DNA of 64,000 bases from Pectobacterium colocasium (GTDB lineage Bacteria; Pseudomonadota; Gammaproteobacteria; Enterobacterales; Enterobacteriaceae): positions 4,848,019 through 4,912,018 of the forward strand of contig NZ_CP084032.1 in assembly GCF_020181655.1 (NCBI RefSeq). The letters run 5' to 3'. A model generated the notes under the pieces. The model was not told where the DNA came from, searched no databases, and saw nothing but the letters and a program-made list of their open reading frames with translations. Shown one piece after another: positions 1-10,118 of this stretch (position 1 is the stretch's first letter; every line of letters starts with the position of its first letter). Made by a program: the position numbers and the translations under genes.

Positions 1-248
1 CCTTATTTTGTCTGTCGTTTCGAGTCAACGATTTCGCAGTCAGCCTGCGGGAGTAATTGGTCTTCGGGAAGGATTAAAACAAACCGTTCTTAACAGAATC
101 TTAAGGAATCAGCGTCTGCATTTTTATTTTTTTATATTGCCGAAATCGCCCGATTTCAGCGATTTGTCCTGTACATGCCGCCTCCCGATTTCGTATAAAA
201 CCGGAAAAGGCGCAAACGCGACAGCAGCACATTTCCTGTGAGGCAGCC
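1..248 (+). promoter_or_regulatory. qseB upstream region with a CTTAA-N6-CTTAA direct repeat
   Basis: No convincing gene lies here. The sequence CTTAA, six bases, CTTAA is present at 89-104. Tandem half-sites 11 bp apart are the form described for QseB and PmrA response regulators, so this is probably an autoregulatory site for the qseBC operon. An AT-rich stretch with a possible -10 (TATATT, about 132-137) follows, leaving a leader of about 110 bp before the qseB ATG. The site is seen; its role is inferred. Confidence 0.5.
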
Positions 249-911
249 ATGAGAATATTGTTAATCGAAGACGATCGCCTGATTGGCGACGGCCTGAAAG
301 CAGGCTTAATCAAACTGGGTTTTAATATTGACTGGTTTACGGAAGGCAAAGCGGGTGCCGCGGCCTTGAAGGCTGCCCCCTATGATGCGATTGTGCTCGA
401 TCTCAGCCTGCCGGGTATGGACGGAATGGATATCCTGCGCCAGTGGCGTCAGGCTGGGCATGACGAACCGGTGCTGATTCTGACCGCTCGGGATGCGCTG
501 GAACAGCGTGTGGAAGGGCTCCAGCAGGGTGCCGATGATTATTTATGTAAGCCCTTTGCGCTGACAGAAGTGGCCGCTCGCCTTCAGGCGCTGATTCGCC
601 GCCGTCACGGTCAACTTCAACCGACATTAACGCACGGCGCGGTGTCCCTGGAGCCGGGTTCGCGGAACGTCACGCTTAACAATGAGCCGTTGATATTGAA
701 ATCCCGCGAACTGGCACTGCTGGAACTGTTTTTGCTCAACCCAAACCGCGTACTCACACGCGCGCAGTTGGAAGAAAAACTCTATGGGTGGGACGATGAT
801 GTCTCCAGCAATGCGGTAGAAGTGCATATCCACCACCTGCGCAAAAAGTTAGGTGGCGGGTTTATCCGTACCGTGCATGGCGTTGGCTACATTCTGGGAG
901 ATGCGCCATGA
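249..911 (+). CDS. qseB: QseB, OmpR/PhoB-family response regulator
   Basis: This is a 220-residue two-component response regulator acting in the cytoplasm as a DNA-binding transcription factor. The N-terminal receiver domain (about 1-115) shows the acidic pair in IEDD, the phospho-acceptor Asp in [11 protein letters not shown] near residue 51, and the conserved Lys in [10 protein letters not shown]. The C-terminal winged helix (about 125-218) ends with the [10 protein letters not shown] recognition region and the HGVGYILG wing. The sequence follows E. coli QseB closely throughout. The stop overlaps the qseC start by 4 nt (ATGA), so the two are translationally coupled. A CTTAA-N6-CTTAA site upstream suggests autoregulation. 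Confidence 0.93.
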   Translation: MRILLIEDDRLIGDGLKAGLIKLGFNIDWFTEGKAGAAALKAAPYDAIVLDLSLPGMDGMDILRQWRQAGHDEPVLILTARDALEQRVEGLQQGADDYLCKPFALTEVAARLQALIRRRHGQLQPTLTHGAVSLEPGSRNVTLNNEPLILKSRELALLELFLLNPNRVLTRAQLEEKLYGWDDDVSSNAVEVHIHHLRKKLGGGFIRTVHGVGYILGDAP

Positions 912-2257
912 ACCGACTCAGCCTGCGTTTACGCCTGATTGCGGGTTTTACGCTGCTGACGCTGATTTGCTGGGGCGTTGCCAGTCTGCTTTCGTGGTAT
1001 CAAACGCGTCATAACATCAATGAGCTATTTGATACCCAGCAAATGCTGTTTGCCAAACGTCTGGCCACCATGAACCCCGATGAATTGCGAATCCAGCCGA
1101 TATCTTTGCCCAAAACCAAGAGTTTGGTGCACAAGAACCGCGGCAAACAGGACGACGATGCCCTAGCCTTCGCCATTTTTACTCGCGACGGGAAGATGGT
1201 GTTGAATGATGGTGAGAACGGCAAAGATTTCATTTTTGATTACCAGCGAAACGGCTTTACCGACGGCAAATTGCGCGATGACAGTGACGCATGGCGCATC
1301 GTCTGGTTAACGACGGCAGATGATCGTTACGTGATCGCTGTCGGGCAGGAGTGGGAATACCGTCAGGACATGACGCTGGATATTGTAAAAACCAACCTGA
1401 TGCCCTGGCTGTTCGCCCTACCCGTCATGCTGGCACTACTATTCTGGCTGGTCACACGTGAACTCTCACCGCTAAAACGTATAACCGCCGAGCTTCAGCA
1501 ACGTTCCCCCGACGACAGTACACCGCTGGCGACGCAGCACATTCCACAAGAAGTTCGCCCGTTGGTTAACGCGCTGAACCACCTGTTTTCCCGTATCAGC
1601 GACATGCTGGTTCGAGAACGCCGTTTTACCTCCGATGCCGCTCACGAATTGCGTAGCCCGCTGGCGGCGCTGAAAGTCCAAACCGAAGTCGCGCAATTGG
1701 CGCATGACGATGAAGCCATGCGCCGCCATGCCCTGATCAATCTGGACAAAGGGATCGAACGGGCCACCCGGCTGGTGGATCAACTCCTGACGCTGTCTCG
1801 ACTGGATGCCGACGCCTCCCCCGAAGAGATACAGCCCGTTCAGTTTAATGACTTACTGCAACAGGCGGTGATCGCGCACTACCACACGGCGCAAACCGCA
1901 GGTATCGAACTGACGCTGGATTTACCGGACACCTCGGTCATTCGACAGGGCCACCCGCTGCTACTAACTCTGCTGGTACGCAATCTGCTGGATAACGCTA
2001 TTCGCTACAGCCATGAAAGGGGAACGGTAAGCCTGACGCTGACAGCGCGCGGCTTTCAGGTTGCCGATAACGGACCGGGCATTAGCGAGGAGGCGCTGGC
2101 AAGAATTGGCGAACGTTTTTATCGTCCGCCGGGGCAAGAGAAATCCGGTAGCGGTCTGGGGATTTCCATCGTCAACAACATCGCTAAATTGCACCACATG
2201 CGGGTCACGTTCACCAATCAGCCCGGAGGCGGGCTGATCGTGTCAGTGAATTGGTAA
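908..2257 (+). CDS. qseC: QseC, sensor histidine kinase
   Basis: QseC is an inner-membrane histidine kinase of 449 residues, the usual length. A membrane segment lies near residues 10-30, followed by a periplasmic sensor domain to about 160, a second membrane segment (about 162-182) and a HAMP-like linker. The dimerisation box [17 protein letters not shown] holds the autophosphorylated His. The ATP-binding domain shows the N box ([14 protein letters not shown]), the G1 box (VADNGPGIS) and the G2 box (GSGLGISIV). In E. coli QseC senses autoinducer-3 and adrenergic signals and phosphorylates QseB; the ligand in this organism cannot be read from sequence. It is co-transcribed with qseB and converges on kup. 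Confidence 0.93.
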   Translation: MNRLSLRLRLIAGFTLLTLICWGVASLLSWYQTRHNINELFDTQQMLFAKRLATMNPDELRIQPISLPKTKSLVHKNRGKQDDDALAFAIFTRDGKMVLNDGENGKDFIFDYQRNGFTDGKLRDDSDAWRIVWLTTADDRYVIAVGQEWEYRQDMTLDIVKTNLMPWLFALPVMLALLFWLVTRELSPLKRITAELQQRSPDDSTPLATQHIPQEVRPLVNALNHLFSRISDMLVRERRFTSDAAHELRSPLAALKVQTEVAQLAHDDEAMRRHALINLDKGIERATRLVDQLLTLSRLDADASPEEIQPVQFNDLLQQAVIAHYHTAQTAGIELTLDLPDTSVIRQGHPLLLTLLVRNLLDNAIRYSHERGTVSLTLTARGFQVADNGPGISEEALARIGERFYRPPGQEKSGSGLGISIVNNIAKLHHMRVTFTNQPGGGLIVSVNW

Positions 2258-2304
2258 AGGTTCTAAGACGTTACGTAGAGGTAAGATCGAGATACACGGT
2301 CGAC

Positions 2305-2343
2305 CACGGGGCGAGGTATCCCTACGGGAACCTCATCCCCGTG
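2305..2343. terminator. Long hairpin between the converging qseC and kup genes
   Basis: A strong interrupted stem (CACGGGG, GAGGT and TCCC on one side; GGGA, ACCTC and CCCCGTG on the other) closes on a 3-nt loop. It lies midway between two converging genes, so it may end both transcripts. There is no clear U-tract: the right flank is TTTCCC. It resembles the hairpin at 45,876-45,906 and may be a dispersed repeat rather than a terminator. Confidence 0.5.
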
Positions 2344-2408
2344 TTTCCCTAATAACAAACAACGAGTCGCTGTCAGTGTATTAACTGATAGAAAATGAGT
2401 GGGAACAC

Positions 2409-4277
2409 TTAAATTTCGACCTGTATCCCCAGCTCAATCAGCCTGTTCGGCGGTATTTCAAACTGATCCGCCGCTCGTAATGCATTGCGGCTGAGCATCA
2501 TGAATAGCTTGCCGCGCAAGCGCAGATACCACGGGCGCTCACCGATAATCAGCGATTCATTGGACATAAAGAAAGAGGTTTCCATCATTTGGCAGGTTAA
2601 CCCTTCCTGCCAGCAGCGCTGGAAGACCTCTTCCACATCCGGCGTTTCACGCCAGCCATAGTTGGCAATCACTCGCCAGAACGTAGGCGAAAGCTGTTCA
2701 ACCGTTACGCGACGCGCGTTAAGCACATAGGGCGCATCCTCCGTTCGCATGGTTAACAGCACCACACGCTCGTGTAGGATCTTATTGTGCTTAAGATTAT
2801 GCAGCAGCGCGAACGGGATCACGCGAGTCGCACGTGAGAAATAGACAGCGGTGCCCGGTACACGCGTCGGCGGTGATTTCTCCAACGATGCAATCATGGC
2901 ATCCAGCGAGTTACCATGCTCATGCAGCCGACGCAGCAGCCTGAAACGCTCGCTTTTCCACGTCGTCATGATAATAAACATCACCATACCCAGCGCCAGC
3001 GGCAGCCAGCCGCCGGAGAGGATCTTGACCACGTTGGCCAAAAACATCGGCACGTCGATAACCAGTAAACCCGCCAGCAACACCCACGCCAGGTAGCGAT
3101 TCCAGAGCCAGTTCTTCACCGCCACCGTACAGAACAGAATACTGGTAATCACCATCGTGCCCGTTACCGCAATCCCATAAGCCGCCGCCAGATTGCTTGA
3201 ATGCTCAAAGCTGACAATCACGATGACAACGGCGATATACAGCATCCAGTTAATCGCGGGGATATAGATCTGACCGGATTCCATATCTGACGTGTGTACG
3301 ATACGCATTGGTGGCAAATAACCCAGCCGCACGGCCTGACGGGTCAGGGAGAACACGCCGGAAATCACCGCCTGCGAAGCAATTATTGTCGCCAACGTCG
3401 CCAATATCATCAGTGGAATCAGCGCCCAATCTGGCGCCAGCAGGAAGAAGGGGTTCTTAATCGCCTCTGGGTTCTTCAACAGCAATGCACCCTGCCCGAA
3501 GTAATTTAAGACCAGTGACGGCAGCACTACCGTAAACCAGGCCAGACGAATCGGAAATTTGCCGAAGTGCCCCATATCAGCATACAGCGCCTCGACCCCG
3601 GTAATCGCCAGCACTACCGCCCCCAGCGCGAAGAACGACACCGCTTTATATTCGGCAAAGAAGCGCACGGCGTACATCGGATTCAACGCCTGTAAGACTT
3701 CTGGGTTGGCGACCACGCTGCGCGCGCCCAGCACGCCGAGCGTCAAAAACCAAATCAGCATAACCGGGGCAAACAGCTTGCCGACGCTGCCCGTACCGTG
3801 TTTTTGAATGATAAAGAGTAACGTCAGCACGACAATCGATAGCGGGACGATATAGCTGTCCATCGACGGCGCGGCAATTTCCAGCCCTTCCATCGCCGAC
3901 ATGACCGAGATGGCTGGCGTGATGACCACTTCCCCATAGAAGAAGCTGCCGCCAATCAACCCCATGATAACCAGCACGGACGTCATACGATCGGAGGTAT
4001 TGCGTCCGGCTAGCGACATTAAGGTAAGAATCCCACCTTCGCCTGCGTTGTCCGCACGCATCACATAGGTCAGGTATTTCAGCGAAACAACAAGGACCAA
4101 CAGCCAAAAGATCAGTGAAAGGAAGCCAAAAACCGAATCAGGTTCGACCCCAAAACCAAACTGCCCTGATAAACATTCCCTTAACGTATAAAGAGGGCTG
4201 GTTCCTATATCTCCATAAACCACCCCGATGGCCGCCAGCGTGACCGCTGGAAGCGAACGTTTATGTTCTGAGCTCAT
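2409..4277 (-). CDS. kup: Kup, low-affinity potassium uptake permease
   Basis: Kup is a 622-residue inner-membrane K+/H+ symporter of the KUP/HAK/KT family. About twelve hydrophobic segments fill residues 12-430. The family signature [17 protein letters not shown] lies at the N terminus, and the cytoplasmic C-terminal domain follows after about 450. The length equals that of E. coli Kup (622). In E. coli the neighbours are ravA and the rbs operon. Here ravA is kept, diverging across 329 bp, but the other side holds qseBC. Start chosen: the ATG opening MSSEHKRSL. Nothing looks damaged. Confidence 0.96.
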   Translation of the reverse strand: MSSEHKRSLPAVTLAAIGVVYGDIGTSPLYTLRECLSGQFGFGVEPDSVFGFLSLIFWLLVLVVSLKYLTYVMRADNAGEGGILTLMSLAGRNTSDRMTSVLVIMGLIGGSFFYGEVVITPAISVMSAMEGLEIAAPSMDSYIVPLSIVVLTLLFIIQKHGTGSVGKLFAPVMLIWFLTLGVLGARSVVANPEVLQALNPMYAVRFFAEYKAVSFFALGAVVLAITGVEALYADMGHFGKFPIRLAWFTVVLPSLVLNYFGQGALLLKNPEAIKNPFFLLAPDWALIPLMILATLATIIASQAVISGVFSLTRQAVRLGYLPPMRIVHTSDMESGQIYIPAINWMLYIAVVIVIVSFEHSSNLAAAYGIAVTGTMVITSILFCTVAVKNWLWNRYLAWVLLAGLLVIDVPMFLANVVKILSGGWLPLALGMVMFIIMTTWKSERFRLLRRLHEHGNSLDAMIASLEKSPPTRVPGTAVYFSRATRVIPFALLHNLKHNKILHERVVLLTMRTEDAPYVLNARRVTVEQLSPTFWRVIANYGWRETPDVEEVFQRCWQEGLTCQMMETSFFMSNESLIIGERPWYLRLRGKLFMMLSRNALRAADQFEIPPNRLIELGIQVEI

Positions 4278-4606
4278 AAACCTATCTTCTGTTATTAATC
4301 AGTCCGCGAAGCGCATCGTTCACTGCAACCCGTCCAAGAGCGCACAGTATGCACAAATCAGGGTAAAAACCCATTTTTATTATGTGAATCGCCAGCTCAA
4401 GCCTCGCTGTAAAAGCGGGTTTATTGATTACTGTCGCCATTAGGTTGAATAATTCGTAAAAGTATTCTAATAAAAAACTGTGATCTGCCGTTTAATATTA
4501 TTGTCTTTATAAAAGTAGGGGCTTTATGAAGTTCCGCTTTTAGTCATGCAGTGAGATTTAAAGATAAACGATTTCAGTACATCACACATGGACTAACGGA
4601 TTAATT
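4278..4606. promoter_or_regulatory. Intergenic region between the diverging kup and ravA genes
   Basis: These 329 bp separate two divergent genes and must hold both promoters. The stretch from about 4440 to 4600 is AT-rich. I could not define -35/-10 pairs with confidence and saw no hairpin, operator or small gene that stands up. The short open frame over 4228-4443 starts inside kup and has no recognisable product. Confidence 0.4.
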
Positions 4607-6106
4607 ATGCGTCAAACTGCGGCATTGGCTGAAAGAATTTCTCGTCTCAGTCATGCGCTAGAACACGGACTCTACGAAAGACAGCACACCATTCGTCTCT
4701 GTCTGCTGGCCGCACTAAGCGGGGAAAGTGTTTTCCTGCTGGGGCCGCCAGGTATAGCCAAAAGTATGATCGCTCGGCGTCTTAAATTCGCTTTTCGTCA
4801 TGCGAACGCGTTCGAGTACCTGATGACTCGCTTTTCCACCCCGGAAGAGGTATTCGGTCCCCTTTCCATTCAGGCGTTAAAAGACGAAGGGCGCTATCAG
4901 CGCCTGACCGCTGGCTATCTGCCGGAAGCTGAAATCGTGTTTCTGGATGAGATCTGGAAAGCGGGCCCCGCCATTTTGAATACCCTGCTGACGGCCATTA
5001 ACGAGCGACGTTTCCGTAACGGCAACAGCGAAGACACGATCCCGATGCGCTTGCTGGTCGCAGCCTCGAATGAGTTACCAGAAGCGGATGGCGGTCTGGA
5101 AGCGCTGTACGACCGCATGCTCATCCGCCTGTGGCTCGATCGTGTTCAGGAAAAACAGAATTTCCGTGCACTCCTCGTGAACAACAGCAGCGAACGCGAT
5201 AACCCTGTACTACCGGCTCTCAGTGTCAGCGATGAAGAGTACCAACAGTGGCAGAAAGACATTGAGCACATCGCGCTGCCTGAAGCCAGTTTCGAGTTGA
5301 TTTACACCTTGCGCCAGCAGCTTGATACGCTAGAACAGGCGCCTTACATTTCCGATCGGCGCTGGAAAAAAGCCCTGCGTCTGCTTCAGGCCAGCGCATT
5401 TTTCTGCGGTCGGGATGCCATTACGCCAGTTGATATCATTCTACTGAAAGACTGTCTCTGGCATGACCAAAGCACCCTGGCGCTCATTGAGCGTCAGCTT
5501 GAGCTGTTGATCACCGAACACGGTTACCAACAGAGAAATCTGCTGTTCCGCCTACAGCAGGTGAATACCAAACGCCAGCAATACCAACGAGAACAAAGCG
5601 AATTACAGGCATTTTCAGTAGAGAAGCAGGGGCACTTCCTCGGCCGGAAAATCCACTACACGCTGCCTGAAACCATCATCACAGACACATTGGATCTGGT
5701 ATTACAGCGCCCGCTGATCCTGCACGATATTGAAGTCAACCACCTGATCATTGAGAAGAATGCTCTGCAAGGCTGGCTGCAAAAAGGGGGAGAAATCCGG
5801 GGCAAGCTCAACGGTATCGGCTTTACCCAACGTCTCGATCTGCTGGTGGACGATCGCCAACATCTGACGGTTCGTGATATCAGCCTGCAATCCTCTATTC
5901 TTTCTCTGCCGGAAAAGCGCGACATTGCGCTTCCTGCCGACATTATCGATGAGTATGAAAAGCTGAACATGCAGTTGCGCGAACAGCGCCGCTTATTCAG
6001 CCAGCATCAGCCTTGCCTGTTTGTCCCCAGTGAGTGGTTGGCCAAAATAGAAGCCAGCCTGCAACAGGTCGCTGAGCAGATCCAGCAATCAGAGCAACAG
6101 GACTAA
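4607..6106 (+). CDS. ravA: RavA, MoxR-family AAA+ ATPase
   Basis: RavA is a 499-residue cytoplasmic AAA+ ATPase of the MoxR group that in E. coli forms hexamers, binds the lysine decarboxylase LdcI and works with ViaA. The Walker A motif GPPGIAKS lies near residues 46-53, the Walker B motif VFLDEIW near 107-113, and a sensor region ([15 protein letters not shown]) follows. The C-terminal part carries the LARA/discoidin-like region specific to RavA. Length matches E. coli RavA (498). It is followed after 6 nt by viaA and forms a two-gene operon with it, as in other enterobacteria. Confidence 0.95.
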   Translation: MRQTAALAERISRLSHALEHGLYERQHTIRLCLLAALSGESVFLLGPPGIAKSMIARRLKFAFRHANAFEYLMTRFSTPEEVFGPLSIQALKDEGRYQRLTAGYLPEAEIVFLDEIWKAGPAILNTLLTAINERRFRNGNSEDTIPMRLLVAASNELPEADGGLEALYDRMLIRLWLDRVQEKQNFRALLVNNSSERDNPVLPALSVSDEEYQQWQKDIEHIALPEASFELIYTLRQQLDTLEQAPYISDRRWKKALRLLQASAFFCGRDAITPVDIILLKDCLWHDQSTLALIERQLELLITEHGYQQRNLLFRLQQVNTKRQQYQREQSELQAFSVEKQGHFLGRKIHYTLPETIITDTLDLVLQRPLILHDIEVNHLIIEKNALQGWLQKGGEIRGKLNGIGFTQRLDLLVDDRQHLTVRDISLQSSILSLPEKRDIALPADIIDEYEKLNMQLREQRRLFSQHQPCLFVPSEWLAKIEASLQQVAEQIQQSEQQD

Positions 6107-6112
6107 CGCCCG

Positions 6113-7591
6113 ATGATCACGCTGGAATCACTGGAAATGCTGCTGTCTATCGATGAAAACGAGTTGCTGGACGATCTTATCGTCACACTGCTGGCAACGC
6201 CTCAGCTCGCTTTCTTCTTTGAAAAGTATCCCAGCCTGAAGTCCGCGTTACTCAACGACCAGCCTCACTGGAAAGAAACCTTAAAACAGCGCCTGCGTGC
6301 CACACAGGTACCGCCGGAGCTGGAAAAAGAATTTAGCTGCTACCAGCGTTCACAATCGATCGACAATCAGACTTTTCAGGCACGCCTGCCTGCGATTATG
6401 GATACGCTGAACAACGTGGAATCCCCCTTTCTGACACAGGCCTCACAGCTCATGGCTTCTCCAGAGCGAACCTTAGGGCAGAAGGTTACGAGCGGGCTTC
6501 ACGCACTCTTTCTTCAGCGCTGGCGGCTAAGCCTCACTCTGCAAACTGTTTCACTGCATCAGCAATTGATGGATCAGGAGCGGGAAATCCTGCTGGATGA
6601 ACTGCAACAACGCCTGACCCTCAGCGGCAAACTCGAACCTATTCTGGCCGAAAACGAAAATGCGGCCGGGCGGCTCTGGGATCTCAGCGCCGCGCAGCGT
6701 ATTCACACCGATCCCCGTCCGTTACTGGATTTCGGCGCTTTCCTGCAACGCCAGCCTGAATTACAAAAACTGGCGGAACGCTTAGGGCGCAGTCGCGAAA
6801 CTAAATCCATCCTCACGCAGGAAGCACCGAAAGAAGCCTTTCGGGTAAGCGTTAGAGAACCCGCTACCGTGCCTGAACAGGTAAGTGGCATACATCAGAG
6901 CGATGACATTCTGCGCTTGATGCCAACCGAGCTGGCTGCTTTGGGCATCAGCGAGCTGGAATTCGAGTTTTATCGTCGTCTGTTAGAACATCGCCTGCTG
7001 ACATATCGCTTACAAGGTGAGAACTGGCGCGAGAAAGTCATGGAACGCCCTGTGATTCATCAGCGAAATGAACAACAGCCGCGTGGCCCGTTTATCGTCT
7101 GCGTTGATACGTCAGGCTCGATGGGCGGCTTTAATGAGCACTGTGCCAAAGCCTTCTGCCTTGCGCTGATGCGCATCGCGCTCGCCGATAACCGCCGTTG
7201 TTACATCATGCTGTTTTCTACCGGCGTGGTGAAATACGAACTCACGTCTGCAGATGGATTAGAGCAGGCGATACGTTTTCTCAGCCAGTCCTTCCGTGGC
7301 GGCACAGATATGAGCGCCTGTCTGTCAGCATTGTTGGATAAGATGGACGATGCACTCTGGCATGATGCCGATGCGGTGGTGATTTCAGATTTTATTGCCC
7401 AACGATTACCGGATGAGGTGGTAAATAAGGTGAAAAGCCGCCAGAAGCAGCTACAGCATCGTTTCCATGCTGTAGCGATGTCCGATCACGGCAAACCCGG
7501 CATCATGCGCATCTTTGACCATATCTGGCGCTTTGATACCGGGTTAAAAAGCCGCTTAATGCGCCGTTGGCAGCACGGCAAGGCTTATTAA
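6113..7591 (+). CDS. viaA: ViaA, VWA-domain partner of RavA
   Basis: ViaA has 492 residues. The N-terminal two-thirds are helical. The C-terminal von Willebrand factor A domain begins near residue 325 with the metal-binding MIDAS motif DTSGSMGGF (Asp near 331) and continues with [11 protein letters not shown] and VVISDFIA. It stimulates RavA ATPase activity; in E. coli the pair affects aminoglycoside sensitivity and respiratory complexes. It starts 6 nt after ravA. Its stop codon overlaps the stop of the converging asnA gene by 4 nt, so no terminator can separate the two coding regions. Confidence 0.95.
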   Translation: MITLESLEMLLSIDENELLDDLIVTLLATPQLAFFFEKYPSLKSALLNDQPHWKETLKQRLRATQVPPELEKEFSCYQRSQSIDNQTFQARLPAIMDTLNNVESPFLTQASQLMASPERTLGQKVTSGLHALFLQRWRLSLTLQTVSLHQQLMDQEREILLDELQQRLTLSGKLEPILAENENAAGRLWDLSAAQRIHTDPRPLLDFGAFLQRQPELQKLAERLGRSRETKSILTQEAPKEAFRVSVREPATVPEQVSGIHQSDDILRLMPTELAALGISELEFEFYRRLLEHRLLTYRLQGENWREKVMERPVIHQRNEQQPRGPFIVCVDTSGSMGGFNEHCAKAFCLALMRIALADNRRCYIMLFSTGVVKYELTSADGLEQAIRFLSQSFRGGTDMSACLSALLDKMDDALWHDADAVVISDFIAQRLPDEVVNKVKSRQKQLQHRFHAVAMSDHGKPGIMRIFDHIWRFDTGLKSRLMRRWQHGKAY

Positions 7592-8580
7592 AGCAGGCCG
7601 GAAACCGACTCACGCAGCGGCTGTGGCCAGACGCCGCACTGAACCTGACCAATGTGTGGCAATTGCAGCAACAACATGACCAGGCGAGACTGACCGATTC
7701 CCCCGCCGATCGTTTGCGGCATCTCACCGCGCAGCAACGCCTGATGCCATTCCAGCTTCAGTCGTTCTTCATCCTGCGTCAGCGCCAGCTGGCGAGTGAG
7801 TGCCTCTGCATCCACACGAATGCCCATGGATGAAATCTCAAACGCATCGTTCAGAACCGGGTTCCATACGACAATATCGCCGTTCAGACCCGCCAGTTCC
7901 TGCTCGCCAGGCGTTGTCCAGTCATCATAATCCGGCGCACGCACATCGTGAGATTGCCCGCTGGACAGCTTGCCGCCAATCCCTATCAAGAAGACAGCGC
8001 CCAGTTCTTTCGCAATCGCTCGCTCACGCCCTTTGGCATCCAGATCGGGGTAGCGCTTCAGCAACGTTTCGGTATGCACAAAATGAATCTGTTCTGGCAG
8101 GAAAGGCTGAATGCCAAACGCCTGATGAACCGCAGCCTCTGTCGCCTTGATACCCTGATAAATACGCGTCACCGTCGATTTCAGGTACTCTGCATGACGC
8201 TCGCCGTCTCCCATCACGCGCTCCCAGTCCCACTGATCGACATAAACCGAGTGGATCGGGCTCAGACGATCTTCGTCCGGGCGCAGCGCCTTCATGTGGG
8301 TATAAATGCCTTCACCGCTGCTAAAATCATACGCGCCCAGCGTTTTACGTTTCCATTTAGCCAGTGAGTGCACCACTTCAAAGGTGGCATCCGGCAGGGC
8401 TTTCACCTTAACCTGCACCGCTTTTTCCGTACCGGACAAGTTATCCTGCGTACCATCACCGATACGGCTAAGAATCGGTGCCTGAACTTCAATCAATCCC
8501 AGAAGTTGCTCCAGTTGGCTGGAGAAGAAAGATTTAACGAAGCTGATTTGCTGCTGTTTTTCGATGTACTGCTTTTTCAT
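7588..8580 (-). CDS. asnA: AsnA, ammonia-dependent asparagine synthetase
   Basis: AsnA (aspartate-ammonia ligase) makes asparagine from aspartate, ammonia and ATP in the cytoplasm. The 330 residues equal the E. coli length, and the fold is that of class II aminoacyl-tRNA synthetases. Conserved blocks include [18 protein letters not shown], the segment [24 protein letters not shown] and, at the C terminus, [14 protein letters not shown] (motif 3-like, ATP-binding Arg). It is divergent from its regulator asnC across 152 bp, the same arrangement as in E. coli where AsnC activates asnA when asparagine is low. It converges on viaA with a 4-nt stop overlap. Confidence 0.96.
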   Translation of the reverse strand: MKKQYIEKQQQISFVKSFFSSQLEQLLGLIEVQAPILSRIGDGTQDNLSGTEKAVQVKVKALPDATFEVVHSLAKWKRKTLGAYDFSSGEGIYTHMKALRPDEDRLSPIHSVYVDQWDWERVMGDGERHAEYLKSTVTRIYQGIKATEAAVHQAFGIQPFLPEQIHFVHTETLLKRYPDLDAKGRERAIAKELGAVFLIGIGGKLSSGQSHDVRAPDYDDWTTPGEQELAGLNGDIVVWNPVLNDAFEISSMGIRVDAEALTRQLALTQDEERLKLEWHQALLRGEMPQTIGGGIGQSRLVMLLLQLPHIGQVQCGVWPQPLRESVSGLL

Positions 8581-8732
8581 TGCCGCGTCTCTTATTCATC
8601 GTATTTAGTTATTCATTAAGCAATAAAAACCGCTAGCCATTCAATAATCTTATGGATAAATTGCTCTTGTGCTTTTAATCCGTCATTTTATAGCGGTATA
8701 AAATCATTATTCGCTAAAATAGGAGGCTCAAA

Positions 8733-9194
8733 GTGGCAGAAATTTATCAGATCGATAATCTCGATCGCGGCATTCTTTCCGCCTTAATGGAAAATGCGCG
8801 CACCCCCTATGCCGAACTGGCAAAACAGTTTTCTGTCAGTCCGGGCACCATCCACGTTCGGGTAGAGAAAATGAAACAGGCGGGCATCATTGTCGGCACA
8901 CGTCTGGACGTAAACCCGAAACAGCTTGGCTATGACGTGTGCTGCTTTATCGGCATCATTCTGAAAAGCGCCAAAGATTATCCCTCGGCGCTGGAGAAGC
9001 TGAACAATTTGGAAGAAGTGGTCGAGGCCTATTACACCACCGGGCATTACAGCATCTTTATTAAGGTCATGTGTCGCTCGATAGAAGCATTGCAACATGT
9101 ACTTATCAACAAGATCCAAACTATTGATGAAATTCAGTCCACGGAAACGCTAATCTCTCTGCAAAACCCCATCATGCGGACGATCGCGCCATAA
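8733..9194 (+). CDS. asnC: AsnC, Lrp/AsnC-family regulator
   Basis: AsnC is a 153-residue asparagine-responsive transcription factor. The N-terminal helix-turn-helix spans about residues 8-60 (AELAKQFSVSPGTIHVRVEKM) and the C-terminal RAM ligand domain follows (YYTTGHYSIFIKVMCRS). The start is a GTG preceded by a strong AGGAGG at about 8721-8726; the spacing supports this start. Divergent from asnA and upstream of mioC, the same order as in E. coli, where transcription from this side runs towards oriC. Confidence 0.95.
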   Translation: MAEIYQIDNLDRGILSALMENARTPYAELAKQFSVSPGTIHVRVEKMKQAGIIVGTRLDVNPKQLGYDVCCFIGIILKSAKDYPSALEKLNNLEEVVEAYYTTGHYSIFIKVMCRSIEALQHVLINKIQTIDEIQSTETLISLQNPIMRTIAP

Positions 9195-9283
9195 TGCTTT
9201 TTTCCTATACCCATATTATCCACAGGTAGATCCCAGCCAGATCACAGCGTACAATGTCCCGTCTTTTATCGGATGGGATCGCT

Positions 9284-9727
9284 ATGGCAGACATTACCTT
9301 GATCAGTGGCAGTACCCTTGGCAGCGCCGAATACGTCGCAGAGCATTTGGCTGAACTGCTGGAGAAGGATGATTTTTCCACTGAACTTCTGCACGGTCCT
9401 GAGCTTGATGCACTGCCTGAAAGCGGTGTATGGCTGGTGGTAACGTCCACCCACGGCGCAGGGGAATTTCCTGATAACCTGAAAGCGCTGTTTGATCAGT
9501 TAGAACAGCAGAAGCCCGATCTTTCTCAAGTGAGCTTCGGTGCGATAGGGATCGGTAGCAGAGAATACGACACGTTCTGTGGTGCGATCCAAACAGCGGA
9601 TCGTGTGCTAACCCAGTTAGGGGCAAAACGGATCGGTGAAATCCTTGAGATCGACATCACCCAGCATCAGATTCCTGAAGATCCGGCTGAAGAATGGCTA
9701 GGATCGTGGGTTAATTTACTCAAATAA
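9284..9727 (+). CDS. mioC: MioC, flavodoxin-like FMN protein
   Basis: MioC is a small flavodoxin-fold protein (147 residues) that binds FMN; the E. coli protein supports biotin synthase activity in vitro. The phosphate-binding loop is SGSTLGSAEYVAE at the N terminus, followed by TSTHGAGEFPDN and GIGSREYDTFCGA. I chose the ATG at 9284 (MADITLIS) because the upstream in-frame ATG at 9254 adds ten residues absent from the family. The gene directly abuts oriC, and its transcription runs into the origin as in E. coli. Confidence 0.93.
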   Translation: MADITLISGSTLGSAEYVAEHLAELLEKDDFSTELLHGPELDALPESGVWLVVTSTHGAGEFPDNLKALFDQLEQQKPDLSQVSFGAIGIGSREYDTFCGAIQTADRVLTQLGAKRIGEILEIDITQHQIPEDPAEEWLGSWVNLLK

Positions 9728-10118
9728 GATTAAATATTCGTCAGTTGAATGTGGATAACTATACTTAATTCTGGTGTAAAAGCCGTAGTTATCCCAATAA
9801 CAACCCGAGTATGTTTTTTGTCCTGTGTATAAACCCACATTAAGATCCCAGCTTATACTGGCCAGGATCACCGATCATTCACAGGTAAGGATCAATGCCA
9901 TTCTCTTGATCTTTAATGTGAATAATCACTTATCCACACAACCAGACGATCCTAATAAGAGATCTAATAAAGAGATCTTTAAATAAAAAGATCTTTCTTT
10001 AATTAACGAGGATCCAACGGACTTGGTCGTTGACTCAAAGTTGAGTAGAATCCCCCACCCCAGGGCAAATAACGATCGTTCTCCACTCATCATTCGCAAT
10101 AATGCGAGGAGCAGTACC
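9728..10118. other. oriC: oriC, chromosomal replication origin
   Basis: The mioC-mnmG interval has the E. coli oriC architecture. Exact DnaA boxes are TGTGGATAA at 9750-9758 (R4-like) and TTATCCACA at 9930-9938 (R1-like), with a TTATACACA-type box on the minus strand at 9824-9832 (R2-like). Beyond R1 lie three AT-rich, GATC-starting 13-mers from 9948 to about 9990 that form the DNA-unwinding element, next to mnmG as expected. I count eleven GATC (Dam/SeqA) sites between 9843 and 10077. dnaA itself lies about 54 kb away at the right end of the window. Confidence 0.93.

Noticed and set aside
4228..4443. A 71-codon open frame over the kup start
   Set aside because: It overlaps the kup N terminus and promoter antisense and has no ribosome site or family resemblance.
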